Below, piece by piece: positions 22,132 to 30,205 of a DNA stretch of 34,636 nucleotides. Location: NCBI GenBank assembly GCA_046262415.1, contig JBHEMU010000163.1, forward strand, positions 1-34,636, in the 5' to 3' direction. A program made the position numbers and the translations under genes. Positions within the stretch are counted from its first letter, which is position 1; each line of letters starts with the position of its first letter. The DNA is from JACDAS01 sp046262415 (lineage in GTDB: Bacteria; Actinomycetota; Thermoleophilia; Gaiellales; Gaiellaceae). The notes under the pieces are model-generated. The model searched no databases. It was not told the DNA's origin and saw only the letters and a list, made by a program, of their open reading frames with translations.

Positions 22132-23288
22132 CCTCGGAGGCGCCGCGCACGACGATCAGCTGCCCGGACTGCGGGTTCGAGGTCCCGGCGCTCCCCTACT
22201 GCGTGCGCTGCGGCGAGTGGCTCGCGGACGACCTCGCCAGTCATCCGACCGCCCGCCGCGGCTTCGGCGCCGCCCCCAACGAGTCCCGCTTCGCGCCCAA
22301 GCTCTCGACGCTCTTCCCGCAGCTGCCGCGCAACGAGATGGACACGTTCCAGCTGGCGCTCGGCGCCGGCGTCCTCGTGCTCCTGGCGCTGTCGATCGGT
22401 CGCCTCTTCCCGCTGGCGCTCGTCGCGGCAGCCGTGCTGACGCCGCTGCTCCTGATCCTCTACCTCTGGGAGGTCGACCTCTACGAGGACGAGCCGCTGA
22501 ACGTGCTCGGCCTGACGATCGCGTGGGGCGCGGTCGCTGGCGTGGCCATGGGGTTCCTGTCCAAGGCCGTCGTCGACGTCGACGCCGGCTTCGTCGCCGA
22601 GCGGACCGGGACGACGGTCGTCCTGCTCGGGCTCGTGCTGCCGCTGGTGAGCGTCGCGCTGATGCTGGCCGGGCCGCTCGTGCTGCTGCCCTACCGGAAG
22701 TTCAACGACGTCCTCGACGGAGCGACCTTCGGTGCAGCCGCGGCGGTCACGTTCGTCGGGGCCGAGCTGCTCACGCATGCGTCGGCGTACCTGGCGGGGG
22801 GACTGCGCCCGGTCGGGCTGATCGTGCCCTGGACGCTGCGGGTGGTGGCGCTCGGGATCGTGATCCCCGTGCTGGCGGCCGGGGCGGTGGGCGGAGCCGC
22901 CGGGTCGCTCTGGCTCCGCTACAGGGCGCCCGCGCGTGACCGGCGCGCCCTCGGCCTCCTGGGGAACCCGGCCGTCGCCGTGCCGCTCGCCGGGGCGCTC
23001 CTCGTCGCCGGCGCCTTCGTGCAGCTCTACACCCGCGAGTGGCTGCAGCTCGCGCTGCTGGCGGTGATCGCGCTGGCGGCGCTCCTGTGGCTCCGGAACG
23101 TGATCGACGTCGGGCTGCGCCAGGAGTCCGCAGAGATCGAGATCGGCCCGCCCGTCGCGTGCGCGAACTGCGGGAAGGACACGCCGCGGCATACCTTCTG
23201 CGCGTCCTGCGGCGTGTCGCTGCAGGCGCTGCCGAAGTCGACGCGGCCTCCGCGGCGCCCCGGGCCCGCCCCGCCGGAGGCGGCATGA
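22128..23288 (+). CDS. Multi-pass membrane protein with zinc ribbons at both ends (PrsW-like?)
   Basis: A 386-residue protein from ATG 22128 (ATGA overlap; TAGACT 10 bases upstream could give an internal promoter). The N-terminus has CPDCG...CVRCG (Cys12, 15, 25, 28) and the C-terminus CANCG...CASCG (Cys345, 348, 358, 361), two zinc-ribbon-like modules. Between them are about nine hydrophobic segments. The loop WEVDLYEDEPLNVLGLTIAWGA and the later FNDVLDGATFGAAAAVTFVGAELL resemble the PrsW-type intramembrane peptidase family (E-x-E-P, then D-G...GA...E). The PrsW motifs are not all clear, so peptidase activity is uncertain. The zinc ribbons are probably cytoplasmic. Position between the prodomain lipoprotein and the S53 peptidase suggests a role in the same surface process. 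Confidence 0.6.
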   Translation: MTSEAPRTTISCPDCGFEVPALPYCVRCGEWLADDLASHPTARRGFGAAPNESRFAPKLSTLFPQLPRNEMDTFQLALGAGVLVLLALSIGRLFPLALVAAAVLTPLLLILYLWEVDLYEDEPLNVLGLTIAWGAVAGVAMGFLSKAVVDVDAGFVAERTGTTVVLLGLVLPLVSVALMLAGPLVLLPYRKFNDVLDGATFGAAAAVTFVGAELLTHASAYLAGGLRPVGLIVPWTLRVVALGIVIPVLAAGAVGGAAGSLWLRYRAPARDRRALGLLGNPAVAVPLAGALLVAGAFVQLYTREWLQLALLAVIALAALLWLRNVIDVGLRQESAEIEIGPPVACANCGKDTPRHTFCASCGVSLQALPKSTRPPRRPGPAPPEAA

Positions 23289-24001
23289 CGGCGGCGGCGC
23301 CCACCGCCGCGGCGGTACCCGGCCGCCGCGGGGCCAAGAACACCCGCCGCAAGGTGCTCTTCGTCTTCGGCGCGGCGCTCGCCGTCGTCCTCGGGCTCGC
23401 CGTGATCGCGATCGCGCTGGCGAAGCCCGAGCCCGACGAGCCGCAGTGCCCGCCCGAGGACGCGGTCTGCGGCCAGCCGCCGCGCAACGACGCGCCACCC
23501 CTCGTCAGCGGCATCCTCTGGCGCAGCGCCAGCACGGGCGTCCAGATGGAGTACTACCCGCGGCTCTGGAAGGTGGTCGAGCAGGACGACACGAACCTCA
23601 AGCTGAGCCTGAGCATTCCCGGCCGCTCGGACATCGACCTCTTTCTCTGGGTGCGCGCGGCGCCGGCGGGACCGAAGCTGCCGGGAGAGCTCGCTGAGCA
23701 GCGCGTGAGCGACCTGCGCGAGGACATCCTCGGCCTCGAGGAGGACACGGATCCCAAGCACGCGCTGCTCGGTCCCAGCATCGGGTACGTGGACGCCGAC
23801 GTCGGTGCCGCCTACGCGGGCGCGACCGACACGCCGCAAGGCCCGGGCAAGCCGGTCTCGGTGCTGCTGATGGCGGCGACCGACGGCAGGGCCAGCGTCG
23901 TCGTCTCGGCCGCGTCGACGTTCTCGGACCGGCACATCTTCGGGCTCGCGGACTCGCTCCTCAACACGCTGCGCTGGCCGTCGCAGCCGGTGCCGCGATG
24001 A
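23285..24001 (+). CDS. Single-pass membrane protein of unknown function
   Basis: A 238-residue protein from ATG 23285 (ATGA with the gene before, ATGA with the gene after). A basic N-terminus (GRRGAKNTRRK) is followed by one membrane segment (VLFVFGAALAVVLGLAVIAIALA, about 24-46). An outside domain of about 180 residues follows, with two Cys close after the membrane (CPPEDAVC). The outer domain reads as alternating strands (VQMEYYPRLWKVVEQDDTNL, then KLSLSIPGRSDIDLFLWVRA) and ends with a helix LADSLLNTLRW. The shape recalls PsbP/LpqN-like lipoprotein domains, but I cannot name a family. Its exact fit between coupled genes suggests it works with the neighbouring membrane protein and peptidase. 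Confidence 0.75.
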   Translation: MTAAAPTAAAVPGRRGAKNTRRKVLFVFGAALAVVLGLAVIAIALAKPEPDEPQCPPEDAVCGQPPRNDAPPLVSGILWRSASTGVQMEYYPRLWKVVEQDDTNLKLSLSIPGRSDIDLFLWVRAAPAGPKLPGELAEQRVSDLREDILGLEEDTDPKHALLGPSIGYVDADVGAAYAGATDTPQGPGKPVSVLLMAATDGRASVVVSAASTFSDRHIFGLADSLLNTLRWPSQPVPR

Positions 24002-25662
24002 TCCGGCGCCGCCGCAAGGCGCTGCTGGCCTTCGCCGTCGTGGGGCTGCTCGTGAGCGTGGCGATCGCGCTCGGGCGGGACGACCGCCCTTCGTCGGCCC
24101 CCGCGGCGAGGGCGGACCGGCTGATCGGCCCGACGTCGCCCTCGGCCGCCGTGGACGTGTCGCTCGTCCTCCGCCGGGACGAGCACGGCCTGCGGCGCTA
24201 CCTCGCCTCCGTGCACGAGCCCGGGACGCCGCGCTTTCACCGCTACCTGAACGCAGGCGCGATCGGCGAGCGGTTCGGCCCCACGCGCGGGGAGCTGGAC
24301 CGGGTTCGGCGGGCCGTCGCCGCCGCGGGGCTCCGCGTCACCGCCGAGTATCCGCAGCGGACGGCGCTCGGAGTCCGCGGCACGGCCGAAGCGGTCGGGC
24401 GGTTCCTGGGAACGTCGTTCGTCGACCGGGTCGATCCGGACGGGCGGCGGTACCGGGCGCCACGGCGTCCGGCGACCGTACCGGGCCGGATCGCCGATAC
24501 CGTCGTCGCCGCGGCGGGCCTCAGCACGAAGCCGCTGCCCGTGCCGCTCGACGTACCGGGCGGCGGGCTGGCCCCGAAGGACTCGCGCCTGGCCTACAAC
24601 GTCAAGCCGCTCCACGACCTCGGGATCCAGGGTCAGGGCCAGACGATCGCGATCCTCTCATTCGACACCTTCGACCCGGCGGACGTGGCCAAGTTCGACG
24701 AGGAGTTCGGCATCCCGGCAGCCGCGCCGGAGGTGGAGAAGGTCAAGGTCAAGGGCGGCGTCCCGGAGCCGGGCAGCGGCCAGGACGAGGTCAATCTCGA
24801 CATCGACGTGATCCGCGGCATCGCACCCCTGGCGCAGATCCTCAACTACGAGTCTCCGAACTCGATCGCGAACTTCGCCGACCTGTTCGACCGCATCGTC
24901 GCGGACGGACGCACGAGCATCGTCTCGGTGAGCTGGGGCATCTGCGACGCCGGCTTCGACACGCACCCGGACCGCCTGCGGATCGAGCGCTCGATCGACG
25001 CCGCCGTCGCGCGCGGCATCACGATCTTCGTCGCCAGCGGCGACGCCGGCGCCTACGACTGCCAGCGCTTCATGCCCGAGGATCACCGGCTGACGGTCAA
25101 CTTCCCCTCCAGCACGCACAACGTGGTCGCGGTCGGGGGCACGCTCCTCTCGGTCCGAAGCGACGGCACCTACCTGGAGGAGGCAGGCTGGGAGGACGTG
25201 CTCGGCAACGGCGGCGGCGGCGGCGGGCTCAGCCCGGCCAACCCTCGTCCCGCCTGGCAGAAGGACGTTCCCGGGGTCGCCAACAAGTTCTCGAACGGCA
25301 AGCGCCAGGTGCCGGACGTGGCCGCCGCGGCCGATCCGGACAGCGGCTGGTTCATGGTCGTCGAGGGCAACCGCACGACCACCGGCGGCACGAGCGCCGC
25401 GGCCCCTTTCTGGGCGGGCTCGATGCTCCTGATCCAGCAGTACGCCGCCCGCGAGGGCGCGGGGAAGCTCGGCTTCGTGGCGCCCGCGCTCTACGAGCTC
25501 GCGCGGACGAAGCAGCCGTTCCCGCCCTTCCGCGACGTCACCCGGGGAGGAAACCGGTTCTACAACGCCGGGCCGGGCTGGGACTACTCGACCGGCCTCG
25601 GGACGCCGGACGTCTGGAATCTCGCCCGGGACCTGGTCGCGCTGCTGAAGCGAAGCCGCTAG
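23998..25662 (+). CDS. S53 (sedolisin/kumamolisin) serine-carboxyl peptidase, membrane-anchored proenzyme
   Basis: A 554-residue protein from ATG 23998. A basic start and the hydrophobic ALLAFAVVGLLVSVAIAL (8-25) give a signal or membrane anchor. Residues about 50-180 are a Pro-kuma_activ propeptide, and about 195-554 the S53 catalytic domain. The active-site residues are all visible: Glu264 and Asp268 in DEVNLDID (the expected i, i+4 spacing), Asp349 in ASGDAG (oxyanion hole), and Ser466 in GGTSAAAP. The C-terminal FRDVTRGG...GPGWDYSTGLGTPD is the usual calcium site. Such enzymes mature by removing their propeptide, often at acid pH. It is the last gene of the coupled run; the stop is followed at once by the 73-base repeats. 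Confidence 0.95.
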   Translation: MIRRRRKALLAFAVVGLLVSVAIALGRDDRPSSAPAARADRLIGPTSPSAAVDVSLVLRRDEHGLRRYLASVHEPGTPRFHRYLNAGAIGERFGPTRGELDRVRRAVAAAGLRVTAEYPQRTALGVRGTAEAVGRFLGTSFVDRVDPDGRRYRAPRRPATVPGRIADTVVAAAGLSTKPLPVPLDVPGGGLAPKDSRLAYNVKPLHDLGIQGQGQTIAILSFDTFDPADVAKFDEEFGIPAAAPEVEKVKVKGGVPEPGSGQDEVNLDIDVIRGIAPLAQILNYESPNSIANFADLFDRIVADGRTSIVSVSWGICDAGFDTHPDRLRIERSIDAAVARGITIFVASGDAGAYDCQRFMPEDHRLTVNFPSSTHNVVAVGGTLLSVRSDGTYLEEAGWEDVLGNGGGGGGLSPANPRPAWQKDVPGVANKFSNGKRQVPDVAAAADPDSGWFMVVEGNRTTTGGTSAAAPFWAGSMLLIQQYAAREGAGKLGFVAPALYELARTKQPFPPFRDVTRGGNRFYNAGPGWDYSTGLGTPDVWNLARDLVALLKRSR

Positions 25663-25734
25663 GCGTCGCTTGCGACGCCGACCTCAGGAGCACGGGCTTG
25701 CCCGTGCTCCGTCTGAGCCGACCGCACGAGCGCA
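25662..25734. repeat. 73-base direct repeat, copy 1, with two hairpins
   Basis: Hairpin A has arms GGCGTCGC and GCGACGCC (25662-25669, 25672-25679) around TT. Hairpin B has 11-base perfect arms (25687-25697, 25700-25710), also around TT. The repeat begins on the last base of the S53 stop codon. It could act as a terminator, mRNA 3'-end stabiliser or dispersed REP-like element. Confidence 0.75.
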
Positions 25735-25757
25735 TCCGGGTGGAGCCCACGCTCGTG

Positions 25758-25830
25758 GGCGTCGCTCGCGACGCCGACCTCAGGAGCACGGGCTTGCCCG
25801 TGCTCCGTCTGAGCCGACCGCACGAGCGCA
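25758..25830. repeat. 73-base direct repeat, copy 2
   Basis: Identical to 25662-25734 except one base in the loop of hairpin A (TC instead of TT). The 23-base gap between the copies adds a further hairpin (GCCCACG-CT-CGTGGGC, 25745-25760) that overlaps hairpin A of this copy, so the two cannot form together. The rest of the 325-base intergenic stretch (25831-25987) holds only the downstream promoter region. Confidence 0.75.
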
Positions 25831-25954
25831 CCGCCCGTCCGGACAGGCCCCTTTTCGCCATCTGGCACGGCGCTCGCGCCTGCTGTAGAAGCTTGGGGAG
25901 AGCTTTGCGCGCTTCCGGCACCAATCCGTCTCCCTTCCCTGCGTCCACCACGCC

Positions 25955-25982
25955 TAGCGTCGGCGGCAGTCGACCAGGAGGT
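25955..25982 (+). promoter_or_regulatory. Candidate -10 and RBS of the secreted calcium-loop protein gene
   Basis: TAGCGT (25955-25960) can be a -10. AGGAGGT (25976-25982) is a full Shine-Dalgarno sequence 5 bases before ATG 25988, in contrast to the leaderless-looking genes around it. Confidence 0.45.
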
Positions 25983-25987
25983 GCGGG

Positions 25988-26866
25988 ATGGCATCGAGGG
26001 AACGAAGGAGGCGGCTCGCGGGTCCCATGCTCGCGCTCGCCGCGCTCGTGGTGGCGGTCGGGATCGCGGGCGGGGCGGCCGCCGATCGAGGCTCGGCGGC
26101 GCCGGAGCCGGACTACTGCTACGGTGCCGACGACTGCGCGCCGCCGATCGAGTGCGAGGACGGCCTGGACAACGACGGCGACGGCAAGGTCGACTACCCG
26201 AGCGACCCCGGGTGCTACGGCCACACGGACAACGAGGAGGACGATGGCTGGGAGCCCCAGCCCCCGCCTCCCCCGACGGCCAAGCCGCAGTGCAGCGACG
26301 GGGCCGACAACGACCGCGACGGACTCTCCGACCGGGACGACTTCACCGGCTGCACGTCGACCTCCGACAACGACGAGGGCAACGACGACTACCTGCAGCC
26401 CTCCGCACACGGCGAGCAGTACTACGAGGTCGCCACCGGGGCGGGCACCGGCAACTCGACCAATCCGTGCCGGCCGGGAAGCTACGGCAAGAAGGTCGGC
26501 GCCCGGCGCCACCGGAGCGGCCCGGTGGGCTCGTTCTGGGAGATGTTCCAGTACGTCCACTTCTGTTACAACCCGCGCACCCCGGCGGTCACCCAGATCC
26601 TCGAGTGGCTGTACTGGTGGAAGACGCCCGGCTTCCCGATCAGCGTCGCCTACAAGGTCAGCACGGCCTGGACGACCCTCCGGAGGCCCACCGCCGGCGC
26701 GCGCTACACGTCGGCGACGGTGCAGGGCCACGTGACGGTCGCTCCGAGGCCGAAGCCCAACTTGGTCATCTTCGACGACCGGCCGCTGGTCAGGTTCGAG
26801 CTGTACGGCGACGGCAGCGTGCGCTGCGGCTCCGATCTCGGCCCGCTGCGGGGGTGCTCGAGCTGA
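25988..26866 (+). CDS. Secreted protein with two Cys-bounded calcium-type loops
   Basis: A 292-residue protein. The signal peptide (RERRRRLAGPMLALAALVVAVGIAGGAAA) is clear. The mature part starts with two copies of a loop of the form C-x-DG-x-DND-x-DG...D...GC (ECEDGLDNDGDGKVDYPSDP, and CSDGADNDRDGLSDRDDFTG). These resemble thrombospondin type 3/EF-type calcium loops and are common in bacterial surface proteins. A Pro-rich link lies between them. The C-terminal 160 residues are Trp/Tyr-rich beta-like sequence with four Cys and no family I recognise. The next small gene begins inside its last codons. Confidence 0.8.
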   Translation: MASRERRRRLAGPMLALAALVVAVGIAGGAAADRGSAAPEPDYCYGADDCAPPIECEDGLDNDGDGKVDYPSDPGCYGHTDNEEDDGWEPQPPPPPTAKPQCSDGADNDRDGLSDRDDFTGCTSTSDNDEGNDDYLQPSAHGEQYYEVATGAGTGNSTNPCRPGSYGKKVGARRHRSGPVGSFWEMFQYVHFCYNPRTPAVTQILEWLYWWKTPGFPISVAYKVSTAWTTLRRPTAGARYTSATVQGHVTVAPRPKPNLVIFDDRPLVRFELYGDGSVRCGSDLGPLRGCSS

Positions 26867-26976
26867 GCGCGCGCCGGCTCGTGCTGGCGATCACGGCGGC
26901 CGTCGCCGCCGTGGTCGCCGCCGTGGTGCTGTTCTACGGGCTGACGCTGCTGCTCTTCGGCTGCGAGACGCGGTAG
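26854..26976 (+). CDS. Small single-pass membrane protein
   Basis: A 40-residue frame from GTG 26854, overlapping the end of the previous gene: LSARRLVLAITAAVAAVVAA then VVLFYGLTLLLFGCETR. One membrane helix, a basic N-side and a Cys near the end. The overlap suggests translation coupling, and the hairpin at 26991 would end both. Size alone makes it uncertain. Confidence 0.5.
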   Translation: MLELSARRLVLAITAAVAAVVAAVVLFYGLTLLLFGCETR

Positions 26977-26990
26977 CGCTGTTGCAAGGT

Positions 26991-27013
26991 CCGCCGGGAG
27001 GCGTACCCGGCGG
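26991..27013 (+). terminator. Hairpin terminator, overlapping the upstream region of the GNAT gene
   Basis: CCGCCGGG (26991-26998) and CCCGGCGG (27006-27013) pair perfectly around 7 bases, followed by GGCCGTTCTATTCT. The T-rich tail is also the -10 region (TATTCT, 27021-27026) of the next gene. Confidence 0.6.
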
Positions 27014-27020
27014 GCCGTTC

Positions 27021-27033
27021 TATTCTCCCCGCC
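27021..27033 (+). promoter_or_regulatory. -10 box deciding the GNAT start
   Basis: TATTCT (27021-27026) followed after 7 bases by GTG 27034, so the message is probably leaderless. Confidence 0.5.
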
Positions 27034-27882
27034 GTGGAGATCCGCGCGACGCTCGCCGGTGACCTGCCGGCGCAGTACGGCGTCTTCCGGGCGGCGATCG
27101 GTGAGCTCTTCCACCGCCACCGCTTCGCGCCGCCCGACCCGCCCTACGCGACGTTCTCGGCGCAGCACGCCCATCTGCTCGAGCACGACGCCGAGCGCTG
27201 CGCCGTCGCCGACGACGGCGGCCGCGTGGTCGGTTACGCCGCCGGCCTGGCCCGCGGCGACGCCTGGCACCTCGCGTCTCTGTTCGTCCTGCCGGAGTAC
27301 CAGTCGAGGGGCGTCGGCGGCGCCCTCCTCGACCGGGTGTGGGGGGGACCGTATGAGCGGCGGCTGACGCTGACCGACTCGATCCAGCCGGTCTCGAACG
27401 GCCTCTACGGGCGGGCGGGCCTGATCCCGACCACGCCGGTGCTGGGATTCGTCGGGCAGGCGGCGCTTCGAGCCCGGCCGGCGCTCGAGGCGACGCCGTG
27501 CGCCGCAGCGACGCTGGCGGAGCTCGACCGCGAGGCCTACGGCTTCGACCGCGCCCCCGATCACGCCTTCTGGTCGCGCCGCGCCCACTGCACCGTCTGG
27601 CGCCGCGGGGACGACGCGGTGGCGTACTCCTACGCCTGGCCGGACGGCCGCATCGGACCGCTGGCCGGGCGAGACGAGGAGAGTGCGGCGGCGGCGCTCC
27701 GAGCCGAGCTCGCCTCGGAGGCCCCCTCCCGGTTCCTGCTCGTGCCCGGCTCGAGCGCGGCCCTCGTCGAGTCCGCGCTCGCGGCCGGCCTGAGGCTGGT
27801 GGCACCGCCGGGCCTGCTGCTGCTCTCCCGCGGCGCCGAGTCGCCGCGCTCGCTCGCGCTCTCGAGCTACACGCTGCTGTGA
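27034..27882 (+). CDS. GNAT-family N-acetyltransferase with two GNAT-like halves
   Basis: A 282-residue protein from GTG 27034. The N-terminal half has the acetyl-CoA site ASLFVLPEYQSRGVGGALLD (about 88-108; Q-x-x-G-x-G), then a YGRAGLIPTTPVLGF end strand, as in complete GNAT domains. The C-terminal half (about 150-282: ATLAELDREAYGF, AVAYSYAWPDGRIGPLAGRD, SRFLLVPGSSAALVESALAAGLRLV) has the outline of a second GNAT domain without a clear acetyl-CoA loop, a common double-GNAT plan. The substrate is unknown. It is a single gene ending at the bidirectional hairpin 27884-27945. Confidence 0.85.
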   Translation: MEIRATLAGDLPAQYGVFRAAIGELFHRHRFAPPDPPYATFSAQHAHLLEHDAERCAVADDGGRVVGYAAGLARGDAWHLASLFVLPEYQSRGVGGALLDRVWGGPYERRLTLTDSIQPVSNGLYGRAGLIPTTPVLGFVGQAALRARPALEATPCAAATLAELDREAYGFDRAPDHAFWSRRAHCTVWRRGDDAVAYSYAWPDGRIGPLAGRDEESAAAALRAELASEAPSRFLLVPGSSAALVESALAAGLRLVAPPGLLLLSRGAESPRSLALSSYTLL

Positions 27883-27883
27883 G

Positions 27884-27945
27884 AGCTACTTCCCCGCGGC
27901 CCAGTCGAATCGGGAGGCGGCGGCCGATCCGGCGGGGAAGTAGCT
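27884..27945. terminator. Bidirectional terminator between convergent GNAT and MMPL genes
   Basis: AGCTACTTCCCCGC (27884-27897) pairs perfectly over 14 bases with 27932-27945 around a 34-base GC-rich loop. It lies between two convergent stop codons. Confidence 0.65.
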
Positions 27946-27968
27946 TGAGACTTTGGCTTCGCCCTTAG

Positions 27969-30137
27969 CTACGAGCCGCTCGGCTCCGGCGCGGGCCGGC
28001 TCGGCTGCGTCCGGAGGATCCTCGCCGCCGGGGCCGGCAGCCACCAGTTCCAGCGCCCGATCAGCAGCATCAGCGAGGGCACGAGCAGTCCGCGGATCAC
28101 GGTCGCGTCGAAGATGATTCCCGCGGCGAGACCGATCCCGAACTGCTTGATGTCGACGCCGGGACCGGTCGAGAGGACGAAGAAGGCGAACATGAGCACG
28201 AGCGCGGCGCTGGTGACGAGCTTGCCCGTGCGGGCGAGGCCGAGCGACACCGCCTGCCTCGTGTCCCCGGTCTCGTCGTAGGCCTCCCGCATGCGCGACA
28301 GCATGAACACCTCGTAGTCCATCGAGAGGCCGTACAGGAACGCGAAGATCATCAGCGGGATCCAGGCGATGATCGCGTCGGTCGCGTGGACGCCCCAGAT
28401 CGCCTCGCTGCCGTGACCCTGCTGGAAGATGAACACGATGATTCCGAAGGCCGCGCCGAGCGAGACCAGGTTGAGGATCACGGCCTTCAGCGCGAGCACG
28501 ACCGAGCGGAACGCGCGCATCAGCAAGACGAAGGTGAGCAGGATCACGAACAGGAGCACGTAGGGGAACTTCCCGTAGACCGCGCGCACGAAGTCGCGGT
28601 CCTCCGGCGAGACGCCGGCGAGGGTGTAGCGGGTGGCGCCTGCGCCACCCGGTTCGGAGATGTCTCCCAACGCCTTCTTCAAGCGAGAGATCGTTTTGCG
28701 CGAGTCGCGGGAGGACGCATCGCCGACAGTGAACACCTCCACCAGCCCGATGCCTCCCTTGCGCCACCCGGGCGTGGCGGCGGCTCCGACCACGCCCGGA
28801 TCCTCCTCGACCAGGCGCACCGCCCTCTTCAGAGCCGGTAGCCGCGATTCGCCCTCGGCGACTACGATCAGCGGCTTGAAGACGCCCGGCGTGATCCCCG
28901 CCTGCTCCAGCGTGTCGCGGCCCTGAACCGCATCGCCCACGCCGGGGAAGTCCTTCACGAGCGCCTCGCTCGGGTTCAGCTGCGAGGCGGGGATCAGCAG
29001 CAGCGCGACGATCGCGAGCCCGACGAGTGCCGTGGCGACCGGGCGTCGCAGCACGAACCGGGACCAGCGTTCCCAGAAGCCCGAGGCGACCGTCTCCGGG
29101 TGCGCCAGGCGTTTCGGCATCACGCGCAACCGGTTGATCCGGTGCCCGAGCAGGTGGAGGAGCGCCGGCAGCAGCGTGAGCGCCGCCACGACGGAGACGG
29201 CCGGGATCAGCATGCCGCCGATCCCGATCGAGCGGATCACCGGGATGGGGAGGAGCACCATGCTGAGCAGGCCGATCGCGACGGTCGAGCCCGAGACGAT
29301 CACCGCCCGCCCGGCGTGCTTGACGGTCAGCACGAGCGCGTCGTCGACGGTCTGCCCCTTCCCCAGCTCCTCGCGGAAGCGGAAGATCATCAACAGGGCA
29401 TAGTCGATCGCCACCCCGAGCCCGACGAGCGCGACGAGGAACTGGACGATCAGGGAGACGGACGTCACGTAGGTGAGACCCCAGATCAGCGTGAAGGTGC
29501 TGAGGATCGAGGCGATCGCCACGGCGATCGGCATCGCGACCGCCGGGAGCGTGCCGAAGACGAAGAGCAGGATGATCAGCGCGCCCGCGGCGCCGATCAG
29601 GAACTCGATCAGCACGCTCGGCCCCTCGCCGCCGGTCTCCGCCTCGTAGAGCGGGTCCCGCCCGGTCAGGTTGGCCTCCACGCCGGCCGGGGTCGCGGCC
29701 TTCAACGCCGCGCGGGCGCCGGCGATGTCCACGTTCGACTCGAAGCCCGGGACGCCCGCGGGGTAGATCTCGGCGAACGTCGTCGTCCGGTCGGCGGAGA
29801 GGTAGAGCGGATTTCGCGTTGAGAAGTAGGAGGAGATCCGCGCGCCCGGCGTCTTGGCCGCGGCTGCCTGGATCGCCCCCTGCAGCTCGGCCCCCTGCTC
29901 GCGCACGTCGCCCTGCGTCTTGAAGACGAGCACGAGCGGGGCCTGCGCGCCGTTGCCGAACGCCTTCAGCGTCCGCTGGTTCGCCTCGTAGGCGCTGTAG
30001 CCGGGGATCGAGAACTGCTCCAGCCAGCGCTCGGAGACCTTCAGGGCCGAGAACACGCCGAACGCCGTCAGCAGCAGCCAGGCGACGAGGACCGCGCGGC
30101 GACGGCGGATGATCAGGTGGGCGAGTCGGGCGAGCAA
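27969..30137 (-). CDS. MMPL/RND-family exporter
   Basis: A 722-residue membrane protein from TTG 30137; AGCCTA at 30150-30155 reads TAGGCT on the minus strand and is a candidate -10. It has the MMPL plan: one helix (AVLVAWLLLTAFGVFSALKV), an outer domain (about 35-180), then a block of five helices including GLGVAIDYALLMIFRFREEL. A second outer domain follows (about 390-530), then a final block with GLSMDYEVFMLSRMREAYDE and TGKLVTSAALVLMFAFFVLS. The paired GxxxDY...RxxE motifs carry the proton-relay Asp of RND transporters. Actinobacterial relatives export lipids or drugs. The substrate here is unknown and no partner gene adjoins. Confidence 0.93.
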   Translation of the reverse strand: MLARLAHLIIRRRRAVLVAWLLLTAFGVFSALKVSERWLEQFSIPGYSAYEANQRTLKAFGNGAQAPLVLVFKTQGDVREQGAELQGAIQAAAAKTPGARISSYFSTRNPLYLSADRTTTFAEIYPAGVPGFESNVDIAGARAALKAATPAGVEANLTGRDPLYEAETGGEGPSVLIEFLIGAAGALIILLFVFGTLPAVAMPIAVAIASILSTFTLIWGLTYVTSVSLIVQFLVALVGLGVAIDYALLMIFRFREELGKGQTVDDALVLTVKHAGRAVIVSGSTVAIGLLSMVLLPIPVIRSIGIGGMLIPAVSVVAALTLLPALLHLLGHRINRLRVMPKRLAHPETVASGFWERWSRFVLRRPVATALVGLAIVALLLIPASQLNPSEALVKDFPGVGDAVQGRDTLEQAGITPGVFKPLIVVAEGESRLPALKRAVRLVEEDPGVVGAAATPGWRKGGIGLVEVFTVGDASSRDSRKTISRLKKALGDISEPGGAGATRYTLAGVSPEDRDFVRAVYGKFPYVLLFVILLTFVLLMRAFRSVVLALKAVILNLVSLGAAFGIIVFIFQQGHGSEAIWGVHATDAIIAWIPLMIFAFLYGLSMDYEVFMLSRMREAYDETGDTRQAVSLGLARTGKLVTSAALVLMFAFFVLSTGPGVDIKQFGIGLAAGIIFDATVIRGLLVPSLMLLIGRWNWWLPAPAARILRTQPSRPAPEPSGS

Positions 30138-30189
30138 AACGAGTCGCGGAGCCTAAGGACCCGCGGGATCGACCGCAACTTCGATCGCG

Positions 30190-30205
30190 TAGACTGCGCG
30201 GGCCG
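30190..30205 (+). promoter_or_regulatory. -10 box before the small membrane protein pair
   Basis: TAGACT (30190-30195) lies 10 bases before ATG 30206. It gives support for this short gene. Confidence 0.4.
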
